Below, piece after piece: positions 55,687-64,000 of a DNA stretch of 64,000 nt; positions within the stretch are counted from its first letter, which is position 1; every line of letters begins with the position of its first letter. Source of the stretch: Mesorhizobium sp. J428 (GTDB lineage: Bacteria > Pseudomonadota > Alphaproteobacteria > Rhizobiales > Rhizobiaceae); contig NZ_JAJOMX010000001.1 of the NCBI RefSeq assembly GCF_024699925.1, positions 992,001 to 1,056,000 on the forward strand. Direction: 5' to 3'. The translations under genes were made by a program, and so were the position numbers. Under the pieces are notes generated by a model that saw only the letters and a program-made list of their open reading frames with translations, was not told the DNA's origin and did no database searches.

Positions 55687-57486
55687 ATGGGTTCACTGAC
55701 ACGTTTTTCGATCCAGCCTCTCTCGGCCATGACTCGCCGGCTGGCGGCGGTCGCCATGGGCTCGGCCGAGCCTGATCTCGTGATCGGCGGGGCACGCGTG
55801 CTCTCGACCTATTCCGAACGCATCCTGCCCGAGCGCGAGGTCTGGATTGCCGGCGGCCGCATCGCGGCGGTCAAGCCGGCAGGCAGCCACAAGGGCTCGG
55901 CAAAACGCTATGACGCCAAAGGCGGCATCATCGCGCCCGGCCTCGTCGACCCGCACATCCATATCGAATCGAGCATGGTCACCGCCTGCGCCTACGCGGA
56001 AGCGGCACTTCTGAACGGCACCACGACGATCTTTTGCGACAGCCACGAGATCGGCAACGTCATGGACGTCGCCGGTGTGGAGGCTATGCTGGAAGACGCG
56101 CGCGAGGCGCCTCTGTCGATCTTCCTCACCGTACCGAGCACGGTTCCCGCAACCTCGCCGCAGCTCGAGACGGCCGGCGGGGACCTGACCCCGGACAAGA
56201 TCGGCGCGCTGTTCGACAAATGGCCGGAGGCGGTAGCACTCGGCGAGAAGATGGACTTCGTCCAGGTCGCCATGGGCGACGAACGCAGCCATGCGATCCT
56301 GGCCGCAGCGCTGCAGCGCGGACGGCCCGTCTCCGGCCATGTTTACGGCCGCGAATTCGTTTCGGCCTATGCCGCGTCCGGCGTGACGGACACGCATGAG
56401 GCGATCGACCGCGAGATCGCCGACGACATGCTGGAAGCCGGCATCTGGCTCTTCCTGCGCGGTGGCCCGCCGACGACGCCATGGCACAGCCTGCCGCAGG
56501 CGATCAGGACGATCACCGAACTCGGTGCCTCGCACAAGCGCATCGCCGTCTGCACCGACGACCGCGATGCCGACGACCTGCTCCTGTTCGGTCTCGACTG
56601 GGTGGTGCGCGAGGCGATCAAGGCCGGCATGAGCCCGGAAAAGGCCTGGAGTATGGGCTCGCTGCACGGCGCGACCCGCTTCGGGGCGGAAGGCGAGATC
56701 GGTGGTCTGGGCGGTGGCCGCCGCGCCGACCTCGTGCTCCTCGACGACGCCATGAAGCCGGTCAACACCTGGTATGGCGGCGAACTGGTGGTCGAGGGCG
56801 GGAAGATCACGCCGCTGCTCGATCACGAACTGTCCACACGCTATCGCTATCCCGAAGCGGCCTACCACACGGTCAAGCTGCCCGAGGGATTGAAGCTGAC
56901 GCCTGAGCTGCCGACGGAGCCCGTAACCGTCAACGCGATCCGGACCGAGCTGCCGGGCATTACCCTCGGCCACGAGAAGATCCGGCTCGAACCCGCCAAC
57001 GACTGGCAGGGCCATTTCGACCGCCACGGACTCTGTTTCGTCACGGTGGTGGAGCGGCACGGCAAGTCGGACGGCAATGTCGCGCACGGGCTGCTCAGCA
57101 ACTTCGCGCTCGGGCGCGGCGCGGTCGCCTCCTCGGTCGGCCATGACAGCCACAACATCATCATCGCCGGCGTCAACGAGGCCGACATGCAGGTCGCGCT
57201 GCGCGCGATCCAAGAGACGCAGGGCGGCGTCTGCGTCGTTGTCGACGGCAAGGTGAGCGCCATGGTCGAGTTGCCGATCGCCGGCCTCCTGTCCGACAAG
57301 CGAGTGACCGAGGTGGCCGAGGAGATGAAACTGCTGAAGAAGGAATGGGAGGCTGCCGGCTGCTCGATCCCGTATATGGGCTTCAACCTGATTCCGCTTT
57401 CGGTGATCCCCGAGATCCGCATCACCGACAAGGGACTGGTGCTGGTGCCACAGATGGAGATCGCACCGTTGTTCGAGGACGCATAG
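55687..57486 (+). CDS. ade: Adenine deaminase
   Basis: This is a 599-residue classic adenine deaminase (adenine to hypoxanthine). It has [16 protein letters not shown] near residue 90, [34 protein letters not shown] and the C-terminal domain [20 protein letters not shown]. Length and motifs are typical, unlike the divergent copy at 32906-34771. ATG 55687 is used; an internal ATG at [11 protein letters not shown] is possible. It is the fourth gene of the rightward purine operon. Confidence 0.94.
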   Translation: MGSLTRFSIQPLSAMTRRLAAVAMGSAEPDLVIGGARVLSTYSERILPEREVWIAGGRIAAVKPAGSHKGSAKRYDAKGGIIAPGLVDPHIHIESSMVTACAYAEAALLNGTTTIFCDSHEIGNVMDVAGVEAMLEDAREAPLSIFLTVPSTVPATSPQLETAGGDLTPDKIGALFDKWPEAVALGEKMDFVQVAMGDERSHAILAAALQRGRPVSGHVYGREFVSAYAASGVTDTHEAIDREIADDMLEAGIWLFLRGGPPTTPWHSLPQAIRTITELGASHKRIAVCTDDRDADDLLLFGLDWVVREAIKAGMSPEKAWSMGSLHGATRFGAEGEIGGLGGGRRADLVLLDDAMKPVNTWYGGELVVEGGKITPLLDHELSTRYRYPEAAYHTVKLPEGLKLTPELPTEPVTVNAIRTELPGITLGHEKIRLEPANDWQGHFDRHGLCFVTVVERHGKSDGNVAHGLLSNFALGRGAVASSVGHDSHNIIIAGVNEADMQVALRAIQETQGGVCVVVDGKVSAMVELPIAGLLSDKRVTEVAEEMKLLKKEWEAAGCSIPYMGFNLIPLSVIPEIRITDKGLVLVPQMEIAPLFEDA

Positions 57487-57536
57487 GACATGGCCGTCTT
57501 GGCGAACCGGCGCCTGCCTTTCGGGATCTTGCTCTA

Positions 57537-58457
57537 GTGGACCTCTTCCGCTCGGGCCTCGTCTCGCCGCGCATCCACTACTTCCAGCTCGTGGCGCGGC
57601 TCGGCTCGGTGCGCCAGACTGCGCAGGTACTGAACGTCGCGCCGTCCTCGATCAGCCGGGTCATCAAGGGTCTCGAGGACGAGATCGGAACGCCCCTCTT
57701 CGAGCGCGTGCGCCAACGCCTCAAGCTCACCAGCGCCGGCGAACTGTTGCTCTACCACGCACGGCAGAGCAACACCGAGCTGACGCGCGCCTGGTCGGAG
57801 ATCAACGACCTGCGCGGGCTGAACCGCGGCGCGGTGTCGGTGACCGTCGTGGAGAGCGCGGCGCGCGGCCTGATGACCGAGGCGCTGAAGACGTTCTGGG
57901 CGCGCCATCCGCTGATCACGGTGGACATCCGCGTCGCCGGCTCGCAGCAGGCCTGTGACGCGGTGGCGGAGGGCGAATGCGACATCGCATTGGCGTTCGA
58001 CGTGCGCGTACCGCGCAATGTACGGCGGATCGCCGCCACGGCCCTGCCGCTCGGCGTGATTGCCTCTCCCGAAAGCCGCTTCGCCGGCCGCAAGAACCTG
58101 AAACTGTTCGACCTTTCCGGCGAGCAGGTCATCCTGTCGGATGCGAGCCTGGCGCTCGGCCTTTCCGTGGACGATGCGATCAACCGCTCGATCATCGACC
58201 TGACGCGCCGCTCGCGGACCAATTCGATCGCCCTGATGGTCGAGCTCGCGCGCATGAACCTCGGCGTCGCGCTGCAGACGCGCATCGGGGTCGAGAACGA
58301 GCTTGCCGAAGGCAGCCTGATCTTCCTGCCGATCAACGACGCCAAGCTACCGCCGCGGCGGCTGATGCTGCTGACGCGCACCGAACGCGAGATGTCCGAG
58401 GCGGCATCCGCCTTCGCCAACCTGCTCGCCCGTGCCATCGAAGTCCTTGGCGACTGA
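57537..58457 (+). CDS. LysR-family transcriptional regulator of the purine island
   Basis: This 306-residue regulator has an N-terminal winged helix (GSVRQTAQVLNVAPSSISRV, then GTPLFERVRQRLKLTSAGE) and the usual effector domain. The start is taken as GTG 57537; the frame to 57345 overlaps ade and lacks similarity. It is encoded in the middle of the rightward operon, which makes it the natural candidate to control both operons through the dyads at 53951 and 58473. Confidence 0.85.
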   Translation: MDLFRSGLVSPRIHYFQLVARLGSVRQTAQVLNVAPSSISRVIKGLEDEIGTPLFERVRQRLKLTSAGELLLYHARQSNTELTRAWSEINDLRGLNRGAVSVTVVESAARGLMTEALKTFWARHPLITVDIRVAGSQQACDAVAEGECDIALAFDVRVPRNVRRIAATALPLGVIASPESRFAGRKNLKLFDLSGEQVILSDASLALGLSVDDAINRSIIDLTRRSRTNSIALMVELARMNLGVALQTRIGVENELAEGSLIFLPINDAKLPPRRLMLLTRTEREMSEAASAFANLLARAIEVLGD

Positions 58458-58472
58458 GTTGTTGCGTTTTCC

Positions 58473-58497
58473 GCATCATCACAGCGCAAAATGATGC
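58473..58497. promoter_or_regulatory. Dyad upstream of the split TPP-enzyme genes
   Basis: GCATCAT (58473-58479) and ATGATGC (58491-58497) form a perfect 7-base inverted repeat with an 11-base centre containing GCGCAAA. The GCAAAATG string is shared with the spacer at 53964-53972. The site is 53 bases before the next start, suggesting an internal promoter under LysR control. Confidence 0.45.
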
Positions 58498-58549
58498 ACT
58501 ATCTGGAACAACTCCAGTCTGCGAAATTGCAGTCTCACGGAGACGTCAC

Positions 58550-59050
58550 ATGAAGCAGAGCGCCGTCGAAGCGGTCATCAGGGGCCTGAAGAAAGCGGGG
58601 GTCAGCATCGTCTGCTACCTGCCGGATTCGCTGTTCAAGGAACTCTATCCGGCGCTGGACGCCGACCCTGACATCCGCACCATCCGCGTGACCAATGAGG
58701 GCGAAGGCGCTGCGATCTGCGGCGGCGTCTTCCTGTCCGGCAAACGCGCGGCGCTGGTGATGGAGAACTCCGGCCTGCGCGCCTCGGTCGAACCGCTGGC
58801 GCGCATGGGGCTGGGTGCCGGCATCCCGGTGGTCATGCTGATGAGCTATCGCGGCGAACTCGGCGAGAACAATTGGTGGGCGATCCCGCACGGCATCACG
58901 ATGGAGCCGGTGCTGAACGCGCTGCGCATCCCTTATCGGGTCGTGCGCGAGGAAGACCAGATCGAACAGTCGATCGTCGACGCCTACAACTGGTCCTACA
59001 ACGCCTACTATCACTCGGCCATCGCGCTTGGCGGGAGCGTCGTCCGATGA
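58550..59050 (+). CDS. TPP-dependent decarboxylase-like alpha subunit (sulfopyruvate/phosphonopyruvate type)
   Basis: This is a 166-residue protein with the PYR domain of thiamine-pyrophosphate enzymes (GVSIVCYLPDSLFKEL, TNEGEGAAICGGVFLSGK with the catalytic Glu, MLMSYRGELGE). It matches the small alpha subunits of ComDE-type sulfopyruvate or phosphonopyruvate decarboxylases. Its stop overlaps the beta-subunit ATG (ATGA). The substrate in a purine operon is unclear; a 2-oxo acid or a one-carbon acceptor can only be guessed. Confidence 0.83.
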   Translation: MKQSAVEAVIRGLKKAGVSIVCYLPDSLFKELYPALDADPDIRTIRVTNEGEGAAICGGVFLSGKRAALVMENSGLRASVEPLARMGLGAGIPVVMLMSYRGELGENNWWAIPHGITMEPVLNALRIPYRVVREEDQIEQSIVDAYNWSYNAYYHSAIALGGSVVR

Positions 59051-59655
59051 AACGCTACGACTGCATGAAGCTCCTCGCCGCGCGGCTCAAGGACGAGCTG
59101 GTGATCCTGTCGCTCGGCGCATCGGTGGACGAGTGGTACAACGCCGCGCCGCATATGCGCGAGGCCAGCCTGTTCCAGCAGCAGCTCGGCTGCGTCACTC
59201 CGCAGGCCTTCGGCCTCGCCGCCGGCCTGCCGCACCGCCGCATCGTCTCGCTCGATACAGATGGTGGCATGATGTTCAACCTCGGCATTCTGGCCACGCT
59301 TGGCAACGAACAGCCGAAGAACCTGTTCGTCGTCGTCTGGGACAACGAATGCTACCAGTCGATCGGCGGCCCACCGACGCACACCGCCTTCGGACGCGTC
59401 GACATCGCCGCAATCGCACGCGGCGCGGGCGTCGAGAACGCCTACACCGCGCGCACGCTGGAAGAATTCGAAGCCCATTGCGAGGCTGGCCTCAAGGCCG
59501 ACGTTCCCTATGTCGTCGTCGCCAAAGTCGCAGGCACCGTCCAGCCCGACATCAAGCGCAAGCACTCGGACGGCCGCGAGGACAAATACATCTTCGTGCG
59601 CCACGTCGAGGCAACGGAAGGGATCGTCATCATGGGGCCGAGCGAGCATAACTGA
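59047..59655 (+). CDS. TPP-dependent decarboxylase-like beta subunit
   Basis: This 202-residue protein carries the PP domain. Its diphosphate-binding motif SLDTDGGMMFNLGIL (about residues 77-91) is followed, as usual after 25-30 residues, by VVVWDNECYQSIGG. Together with the preceding alpha subunit it forms one TPP active site split across two chains. A GMC oxidoreductase gene follows after seven bases. Confidence 0.83.
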   Translation: MKRYDCMKLLAARLKDELVILSLGASVDEWYNAAPHMREASLFQQQLGCVTPQAFGLAAGLPHRRIVSLDTDGGMMFNLGILATLGNEQPKNLFVVVWDNECYQSIGGPPTHTAFGRVDIAAIARGAGVENAYTARTLEEFEAHCEAGLKADVPYVVVAKVAGTVQPDIKRKHSDGREDKYIFVRHVEATEGIVIMGPSEHN

Positions 59656-59662
59656 CGGGCCG

Positions 59663-61228
59663 ATGTCCTCCCAAGCCGCCAACCTCCCCGTCCGTGCCCT
59701 GAAGGCCGGCTACGACTATGTCGTGATCGGCTCCGGCTCGGGCGGCTGTGCGGTGACGCGGCGGCTGGTCGATGCCGGCGCGGACGTGCTGCTGATAGAG
59801 GCCGGGCCACCCGGCATCGGCGTCGATGCAATCGAGGACCCGGCGAAATGGGTTCCGCTCGGGCGCAGCGCCTATGACTGGGGCTACGACTATGCGCCGA
59901 CGCCCCGCGTCAACGGCCGCACCATCGGCATCCCGCGCGGCAAGGTGCTGGGCGGATCGTCCGCTACCAATGCGATGATGTGGTATCGCGGCCATCCGCT
60001 CGACTACGACGCATGGGAAGAAGCCGGCGCCAAGGGGTGGAGCTTCGCCGACTGCCTGCCCTATTTCCGCCGCAGCGAGGACTGGGAAGACGGCGCGAGC
60101 GAATGGCGCGGCGCGGGCGGGCCGCTGCACATCGAACGCGCGCCCGACACCCATCCCGTCGCTCAGGCGCTGATCGACGGCGCGGCCTCGCTCGGCATCC
60201 CGGTGATCGACGATCCCAACGGTCCCGACAACGAGGGGGCTGCGCGCGCCAACTTCAACATCTCCGGCGGCAGGCGCTGGAGTTCAGCACGCGGCTATCT
60301 CCAGCCGATCTTCGACCGGTTGAACCTCACCGTGCTGACCAGGTCGCTGGCCGTCGGGCTGGTGCTCGAAAACGGCCGCTGCGTCGCGGTGCGCCACGTC
60401 ATCGACGGAGCCGTTCGCGAGACCCGCGCGCACCAGAAGATCATCCTCGCGCTCGGCGCGATCGACACGCCACGCCTGCTGATGCTGTCCGGCATCGGCG
60501 ATCCCGCCGAGCTGGCGCGGTTGGACATAACTGTCGCGCACCCGCTGCCGGGCGTCGGCCGGAATCTGCAGGACCATCCGCTGGCGCAGGCCTGCGTCTT
60601 CCGGGCCAAGCACCCGCTCGGACCCGTGACCGGCAATGGCGGCGGCTCGATGGTGAACTGGAAATCGCGCGCCGGCCTGCCGCAGGCGGACATCCATGCG
60701 TTTCCCGTGCAGGGCAACAGCGCGGAACCGGCCATACGCGCACGATACGACACGTCAGGCCACGTATTCTCCTTCGGCGCTGGCCTCATGCGCTCGAAGA
60801 GCGTCGGCTATCTCAAACTTCTGGAGGCCAAGCCCGGCGGCGCGCTGGAGATCCAGCCCAACTTCCTCGCCGAGCCCGAAGACGTCGACGCTATGATCAC
60901 CGCGGTCGAGATGACGATCGAGATGGCCACGGCGGATGCCAATGCCGATCTCTTCGGCGGCTTCGCTGCGCCCGACAGCCGGCTGACCCGCAGCGAGACC
61001 GTGGCTTTCCTGCGCAACGCCTGCTCCACCTTCTTCCACGTCTGCGGCACCTGCCGCATGGGCGAGGACGATGAAGCCGTCGTCGACAGCCGGCTGAACG
61101 TGCACGGTCTCGAAGGGCTGATGGTCGCGGACGCCTCGGTCATGCCGGTCATACCGAGCTGCAACACCCATGCGCCCACGACCATGATCGGCGAGCGTGC
61201 GGCGGATTTCACGATGGGATTGGTATGA
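59663..61228 (+). CDS. GMC-family FAD oxidoreductase
   Basis: This 521-residue flavoenzyme of the choline-dehydrogenase/alcohol-oxidase group has the N-terminal FAD motif YVVIGSGSGGCAVTRRL near residue 18, GKVLGGSSATNAMMWYRG near 95, and the C-terminal active-site region TFFHVCGTCRMG and SCNTHAPTTMIGE. It oxidises an alcohol group. In this operon the substrate is unknown. ATG 59663 is seven bases after the TPP beta subunit. Confidence 0.9.
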   Translation: MSSQAANLPVRALKAGYDYVVIGSGSGGCAVTRRLVDAGADVLLIEAGPPGIGVDAIEDPAKWVPLGRSAYDWGYDYAPTPRVNGRTIGIPRGKVLGGSSATNAMMWYRGHPLDYDAWEEAGAKGWSFADCLPYFRRSEDWEDGASEWRGAGGPLHIERAPDTHPVAQALIDGAASLGIPVIDDPNGPDNEGAARANFNISGGRRWSSARGYLQPIFDRLNLTVLTRSLAVGLVLENGRCVAVRHVIDGAVRETRAHQKIILALGAIDTPRLLMLSGIGDPAELARLDITVAHPLPGVGRNLQDHPLAQACVFRAKHPLGPVTGNGGGSMVNWKSRAGLPQADIHAFPVQGNSAEPAIRARYDTSGHVFSFGAGLMRSKSVGYLKLLEAKPGGALEIQPNFLAEPEDVDAMITAVEMTIEMATADANADLFGGFAAPDSRLTRSETVAFLRNACSTFFHVCGTCRMGEDDEAVVDSRLNVHGLEGLMVADASVMPVIPSCNTHAPTTMIGERAADFTMGLV

Positions 61229-61271
61229 CACTTGCGTTTCCAACCCGCATGTCGACGCAGGAGAACGGCCG

Positions 61272-62654
61272 ATGATGACTGGAGCACTTATCCTCGCCGG
61301 CGAAGCGCTTCTGACCATGGATGCGGCAAACACGACGCTGGCGGACGGCGCCGTCTTGATCGAGGACGGCCACATCGCCGCCGTGGGCACGCTGGCTGAA
61401 CTGAGCGCTGCCAGCCCCGAAGTAGCGGTCAAGAAGGTGGCCAATGCCGTCCTGATGCCGGGGCTGGTCAACGCGCACGCCCATTCCGGCTTCCTGCGCG
61501 GCACGGCTGAGCATTTGCCGGTGTGGGACTGGCTGACGCTGCACATCAACCCCATGCACCGCATGCTGCAGCCGCACGAAGCGGAGGCCGCCTCGTGGCT
61601 CTGTTATGCCGAGTCCGTTCTGGGCGGCACAACCACGGTCGTCGACATGTGGCGTTTCATGGACGGTAGCGCCAGGGCAGCAGAGGCAGTCGGCAACCGG
61701 CTGGTCGCCGTTCCATACGTCGGGGAGCATCCGGACTACGATTACTTCGACACGCTCGACATGAACGAGGCCCTGATCGAGGCCTGGCATCGCAAGGCGG
61801 ACGGCAGGGTCAATGTCTGGGTCGGGCTGGAGCATCTGTTCTACGCCGACGAGGCCGGCCAGCGGCGCGCGATCGAGCTGGCGAAAAAGCACGGCACCGG
61901 CTTTCACACCCATTGCAGCGAAGCCGAGATCGAGCTGGCCGAGTTCCATAAGCGCTACGGCAAACGACCGATGTTCGCGCTGGAAGAGCTGGGGTTCTTC
62001 GAGACCCCGCGCGCTATGATCGCCCACGGCGTCTGGCTGGATTCCAGCGAAATCGACCTGATCGCGAAGTATCCGGTCTCGGTCGCGCACAATCCGGTCT
62101 CGAACATGAAACTCGCCAGCGGCATCGCCCGCGTCGGCGAAATGCTGGCCGCGGGCGTGCCCGTCGGCATCGGCACCGACGGCGAGAAGGAGAACAACAA
62201 TTTCGACATGTTCGAGGAGATGAAGGTTGCCTCGCTTGTCGGCAAGCTGAAGGACCTCGACGCCGCCGCGATGGATAGCTGGGACGTGCTGAGAATGGCG
62301 ACGATCACCGGCGCGAAAGCGATCGGGCTGGACCACGAGATCGGATCGATCGAGCCGGGCAAGCGCGCGGACATCATAGCCGTGCGCGCAGACACCCCGC
62401 GCATGACGCCGTTCTTTGCCGACGGACCCTACTTCAACCTCCAACACAACCTCGTCCACGCGGTGCGCGGCGGCGACGTGACGCTGACCATGGTGGACGG
62501 GAAGATCCTGGTCGAGGACGGCCAGCTGAAAACCGCCGACCTGAAGGACATCATCGCCGAAATCCATCGTGTCGCGCCCGGCCTCTTCGCCCGCAGAGCC
62601 GCGTGGCTGGCGCAGAATGCGGAAGGCACGATGCAGTGGACGAAGGCATCGTGA
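61272..62654 (+). CDS. Amidohydrolase, purine-type deaminase (COG0402)
   Basis: This is a 460-residue deaminase with zinc ligands LMPGLVNAHAHSGFLRGT near residue 61, GFHTHCSEAEIELAE, MIAHGVWLD and VGIGTDGEKENNNFDMF. The Glu-Lys-Glu insertion after the zinc Asp distinguishes it from the copy at 44392-45726 and suggests another substrate. It is followed after 16 bases by the second catalytic oxygenase subunit, repeating the deaminase-oxygenase pairing seen at 44-46 kb. Confidence 0.87.
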   Translation: MMTGALILAGEALLTMDAANTTLADGAVLIEDGHIAAVGTLAELSAASPEVAVKKVANAVLMPGLVNAHAHSGFLRGTAEHLPVWDWLTLHINPMHRMLQPHEAEAASWLCYAESVLGGTTTVVDMWRFMDGSARAAEAVGNRLVAVPYVGEHPDYDYFDTLDMNEALIEAWHRKADGRVNVWVGLEHLFYADEAGQRRAIELAKKHGTGFHTHCSEAEIELAEFHKRYGKRPMFALEELGFFETPRAMIAHGVWLDSSEIDLIAKYPVSVAHNPVSNMKLASGIARVGEMLAAGVPVGIGTDGEKENNNFDMFEEMKVASLVGKLKDLDAAAMDSWDVLRMATITGAKAIGLDHEIGSIEPGKRADIIAVRADTPRMTPFFADGPYFNLQHNLVHAVRGGDVTLTMVDGKILVEDGQLKTADLKDIIAEIHRVAPGLFARRAAWLAQNAEGTMQWTKAS

Positions 62655-62670
62655 CACGGAGACCCCGATC

Positions 62671-63536
62671 ATGAAGACGACGGACAGGGCCGCGCTGGAC
62701 GAGTGGTACGCAGTCGAGACCTCAACCGACCTGACCGCCGCGCCACTGAAGACGCGGCTGCTCGGCCAGGACATCGAGCTTCGGCGCGACGGGGAAGGCA
62801 GGCCGGTCGTGCGCGAGATCCTGGATGACGGCGCGCGCGGGCCGGCGCTGCCCGCGCAGGAGCGCTACGGCTGCGTCTGGACGACGCTCGGCCATCCCAA
62901 CCGGGACATTTTCGACATCGCGGAAGCTCTGGAGACCGACCGCCGCTTCATCCCTGCGGCTGGGTGAAGATGCGTGCATCGGGCCTGCGGGTGGTCGAGA
63001 ATTTCCTCGACATGGCGCATTTCCCTTTCGTCCACACCGATATTCTCGGCTCCGAGCCGCACACGGAAGTGCCGCAGTATCTGAGCGAGATCCGCCGCGA
63101 TGTGGACGAGGTGTGGGCGACCAACTGCACCTTCTTCCAGCCGCGCATCGCCGCCACCGAATCGAACGGCGATTTCGTCCACCTGACCTACCGGGTCCCG
63201 ACGCCCTTCGTGGTCATGCTCTACCGAGTGTGCCCGACCGCACCCGACAGGCTCGACGCCATCGCGCTCTTCATCCAGCCGATGGAGGAGGACCTCTGCC
63301 GGGCGCAGCCGGTGATGTATCTGGTGGACAAGACCTCCACCCATACGGCGCTGCTGAATTTCGAGCAGGTGATCTTCCTGCAGGACCGGATCATCGTGGA
63401 GAACCAGCGCCCGCTGCTTCTGCCGCTCGAGCCGCGCGCGGAAATCCCCACGCGGGCCGACTCCTCCTCCGTCGCCTACAGGCGCTGGCTAAAGGAGAAG
63501 GGTATCCGCTTCGGCACGACCATGGGAGCGGCATGA
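62671..63536 (+). CDS. Rieske-less oxygenase catalytic subunit 2 (NdmC-like), one-base frameshift
   Basis: After repair this is a 288-residue catalytic subunit. The iron motif ENFLDMAHFPFVH is at about 110-122, and the C-terminal half is nearly identical to the 45723-46581 protein (QVIFLQDRII, LEPRAEIPTRAD, SSVAYRRWLKEKGI). The N-terminal part differs. The Rieske cluster is absent: ELRRDGEGRPVVREILDDG runs straight into ERYGCVWTTLG. Frame one stops at 62967 and frame two opens at a GTG overlapping that stop; adding one C to CCC at 62952-62954 gives RRFIPCGWVKMRASG and matches the paralog. Its stop overlaps the ATG of the xanthine-dehydrogenase FAD subunit. Confidence 0.8.
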
Positions 63537-64000
63537 CCACTGCGGCGCATGGAATACGCGTGCTGCGGCCGGCGACGCTCGCGGAAGCGCTGGAGATGGC
63601 GACCGAGCCCGACGCGCGCCTCTTCGCCGGCGGCACCGCGCTGCAACTCGACTGGGCAAAGGGCATCGCGCAGCCGCGCATGCTGGTCGCGCTCGACCGG
63701 ATTTCCGGCCTCGGAGGCGTTTCGACGACGGCAGGAACAGTCCGCATCGGCACCCTCACCACCCTCGGCGCGCTGGAACGGGATCCCACCATCGCCTCGG
63801 CGCTGCCGCTGCTCCACGCAGCCATCCGCTCCACGGCCGGCCCGAGCGTGCGCACTCTCGCGACCATCGGCGGCAATGTCGCCGGACGAACCGGCTGCCT
63901 CCTGCCCGCGCTCCTCGCTCTCGATGCCGAGGTCATCGTGTCGGGCGGCTCCGGCGAAGTGACGCTTCCTCTCACGAACTGGCTATCGCGGCAGGCGCAC
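63533..64000 (+). CDS. Xanthine dehydrogenase FAD-binding subunit, N-terminal part (3' end outside window)
   Basis: The visible 156 codons encode the FAD domain of a molybdenum hydroxylase medium subunit: VLRPATLAEALEMA, then LFAGGTALQLDWAKG, RIGTLTTLGALERD and TLATIGGNVAGRTG, the two glycine-rich FAD loops of the CoxM/XdhB family. It would pass electrons from xanthine oxidation to FAD. Its ATG overlaps the stop of the catalytic oxygenase subunit, linking demethylation and xanthine oxidation in one transcript. The molybdenum and iron-sulfur subunits should lie beyond the window. Confidence 0.9.
   Translation, partial: MTTAAHGIRVLRPATLAEALEMATEPDARLFAGGTALQLDWAKGIAQPRMLVALDRISGLGGVSTTAGTVRIGTLTTLGALERDPTIASALPLLHAAIRSTAGPSVRTLATIGGNVAGRTGCLLPALLALDAEVIVSGGSGEVTLPLTNWLSRQAH

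Noticed and set aside
62964..63536. Second part of the oxygenase subunit as a separate, coupled gene starting at GTG 62964
   Set aside because: The GTGA overlap is suggestive, but the paralog at 45723-46581 is continuous across this point, and one added C restores the shared CGxxxVK..G stretch.

Overview
The window is high-GC chromosomal DNA from an alphaproteobacterium, most likely Hyphomicrobiales (Phyllobacteriaceae, Mesorhizobium- or Aminobacter-like). The evidence is the codon use, the many 4-base stop/start overlaps, the solute-binding-protein transporters, and several families of short palindromic repeats of a kind typical of that group. No gene-free stretch exceeds about 300 bases. 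No RNA gene, CRISPR array or insertion sequence was seen; the one RNA element is a TPP riboswitch.

Layout. (1) 1-4.7 kb: acyl-CoA metabolism (acyl-CoA dehydrogenase end, two-domain acyl-CoA synthetase, carnitinyl-CoA dehydratase-like crotonase) plus a PD-(D/E)XK protein. (2) 4.8-7.8 kb: esterase, DUF4087 protein, cation diffusion facilitator, acetyltransferase. (3) 8.1-11.5 kb: pcaIJF and divergent pcaR, the last steps of the beta-ketoadipate pathway. (4) 12.2-15.0 kb: uxuAB (fructuronate/mannonate). (5) 15.0-17.9 kb: polyamine-type binding protein, divergent TetR regulator with a clear operator, serine hydrolase. (6) 18.0-21.7 kb: TPP riboswitch and ykoFEDC, a thiamine-precursor ECF transporter. 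(7) 21.8-24.5 kb: xylAB. (8) 24.7-31.6 kb: lipoprotein, TPR protein, LysE exporter, metallo-hydrolase with a sulfite-oxidase-like protein, Asp/Glu racemase with a DAACS symporter and a binding protein. (9) 31.7-36.4 kb: carbamoylase, cupin regulator, divergent adenine deaminase, D-threonine-aldolase-like enzyme. (10) 36.6-43.0 kb: nucleoside hydrolase, DUF3830 protein, polyamine-type ABC importer, LysR regulator. (11) 43.0-64 kb: a purine-catabolism island made of two divergent operons.

The island is the most interesting part. The leftward operon (53.8 to 43.0 kb) encodes adenosine deaminase, a four-gene BMP-type nucleoside ABC importer, an 8-oxoguanine-deaminase-like enzyme, a Rieske-less oxygenase catalytic subunit, an amidohydrolase and guanine deaminase. 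The rightward operon (54.0 to beyond 64 kb) encodes an acylphosphatase-like small protein, a stand-alone Rieske protein, a GST-like protein, adenine deaminase, a LysR regulator, a split TPP enzyme, a GMC oxidoreductase, another amidohydrolase, a second Rieske-less catalytic subunit and a xanthine-dehydrogenase FAD subunit. The parts match the logic of the NdmC/NdmD/NdmE N7-demethylase of caffeine-degrading Pseudomonas: a catalytic subunit without its Rieske domain, the Rieske domain supplied in trans, and a GST-like partner. Here the Rieske domain is its own protein, and the context is general purine and nucleoside catabolism. I infer an uptake and degradation pathway for N-methylated or oxidised purines, for example 7-methylguanine to 7-methylxanthine to xanthine.

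Seven otherwise intact genes carry an apparent one-base frameshift, mostly at short C or G runs. Each is repaired to a family-typical protein by changing one base, so base-count errors in the assembly are more likely than real decay. These genes are listed once each as CDS with the break stated.
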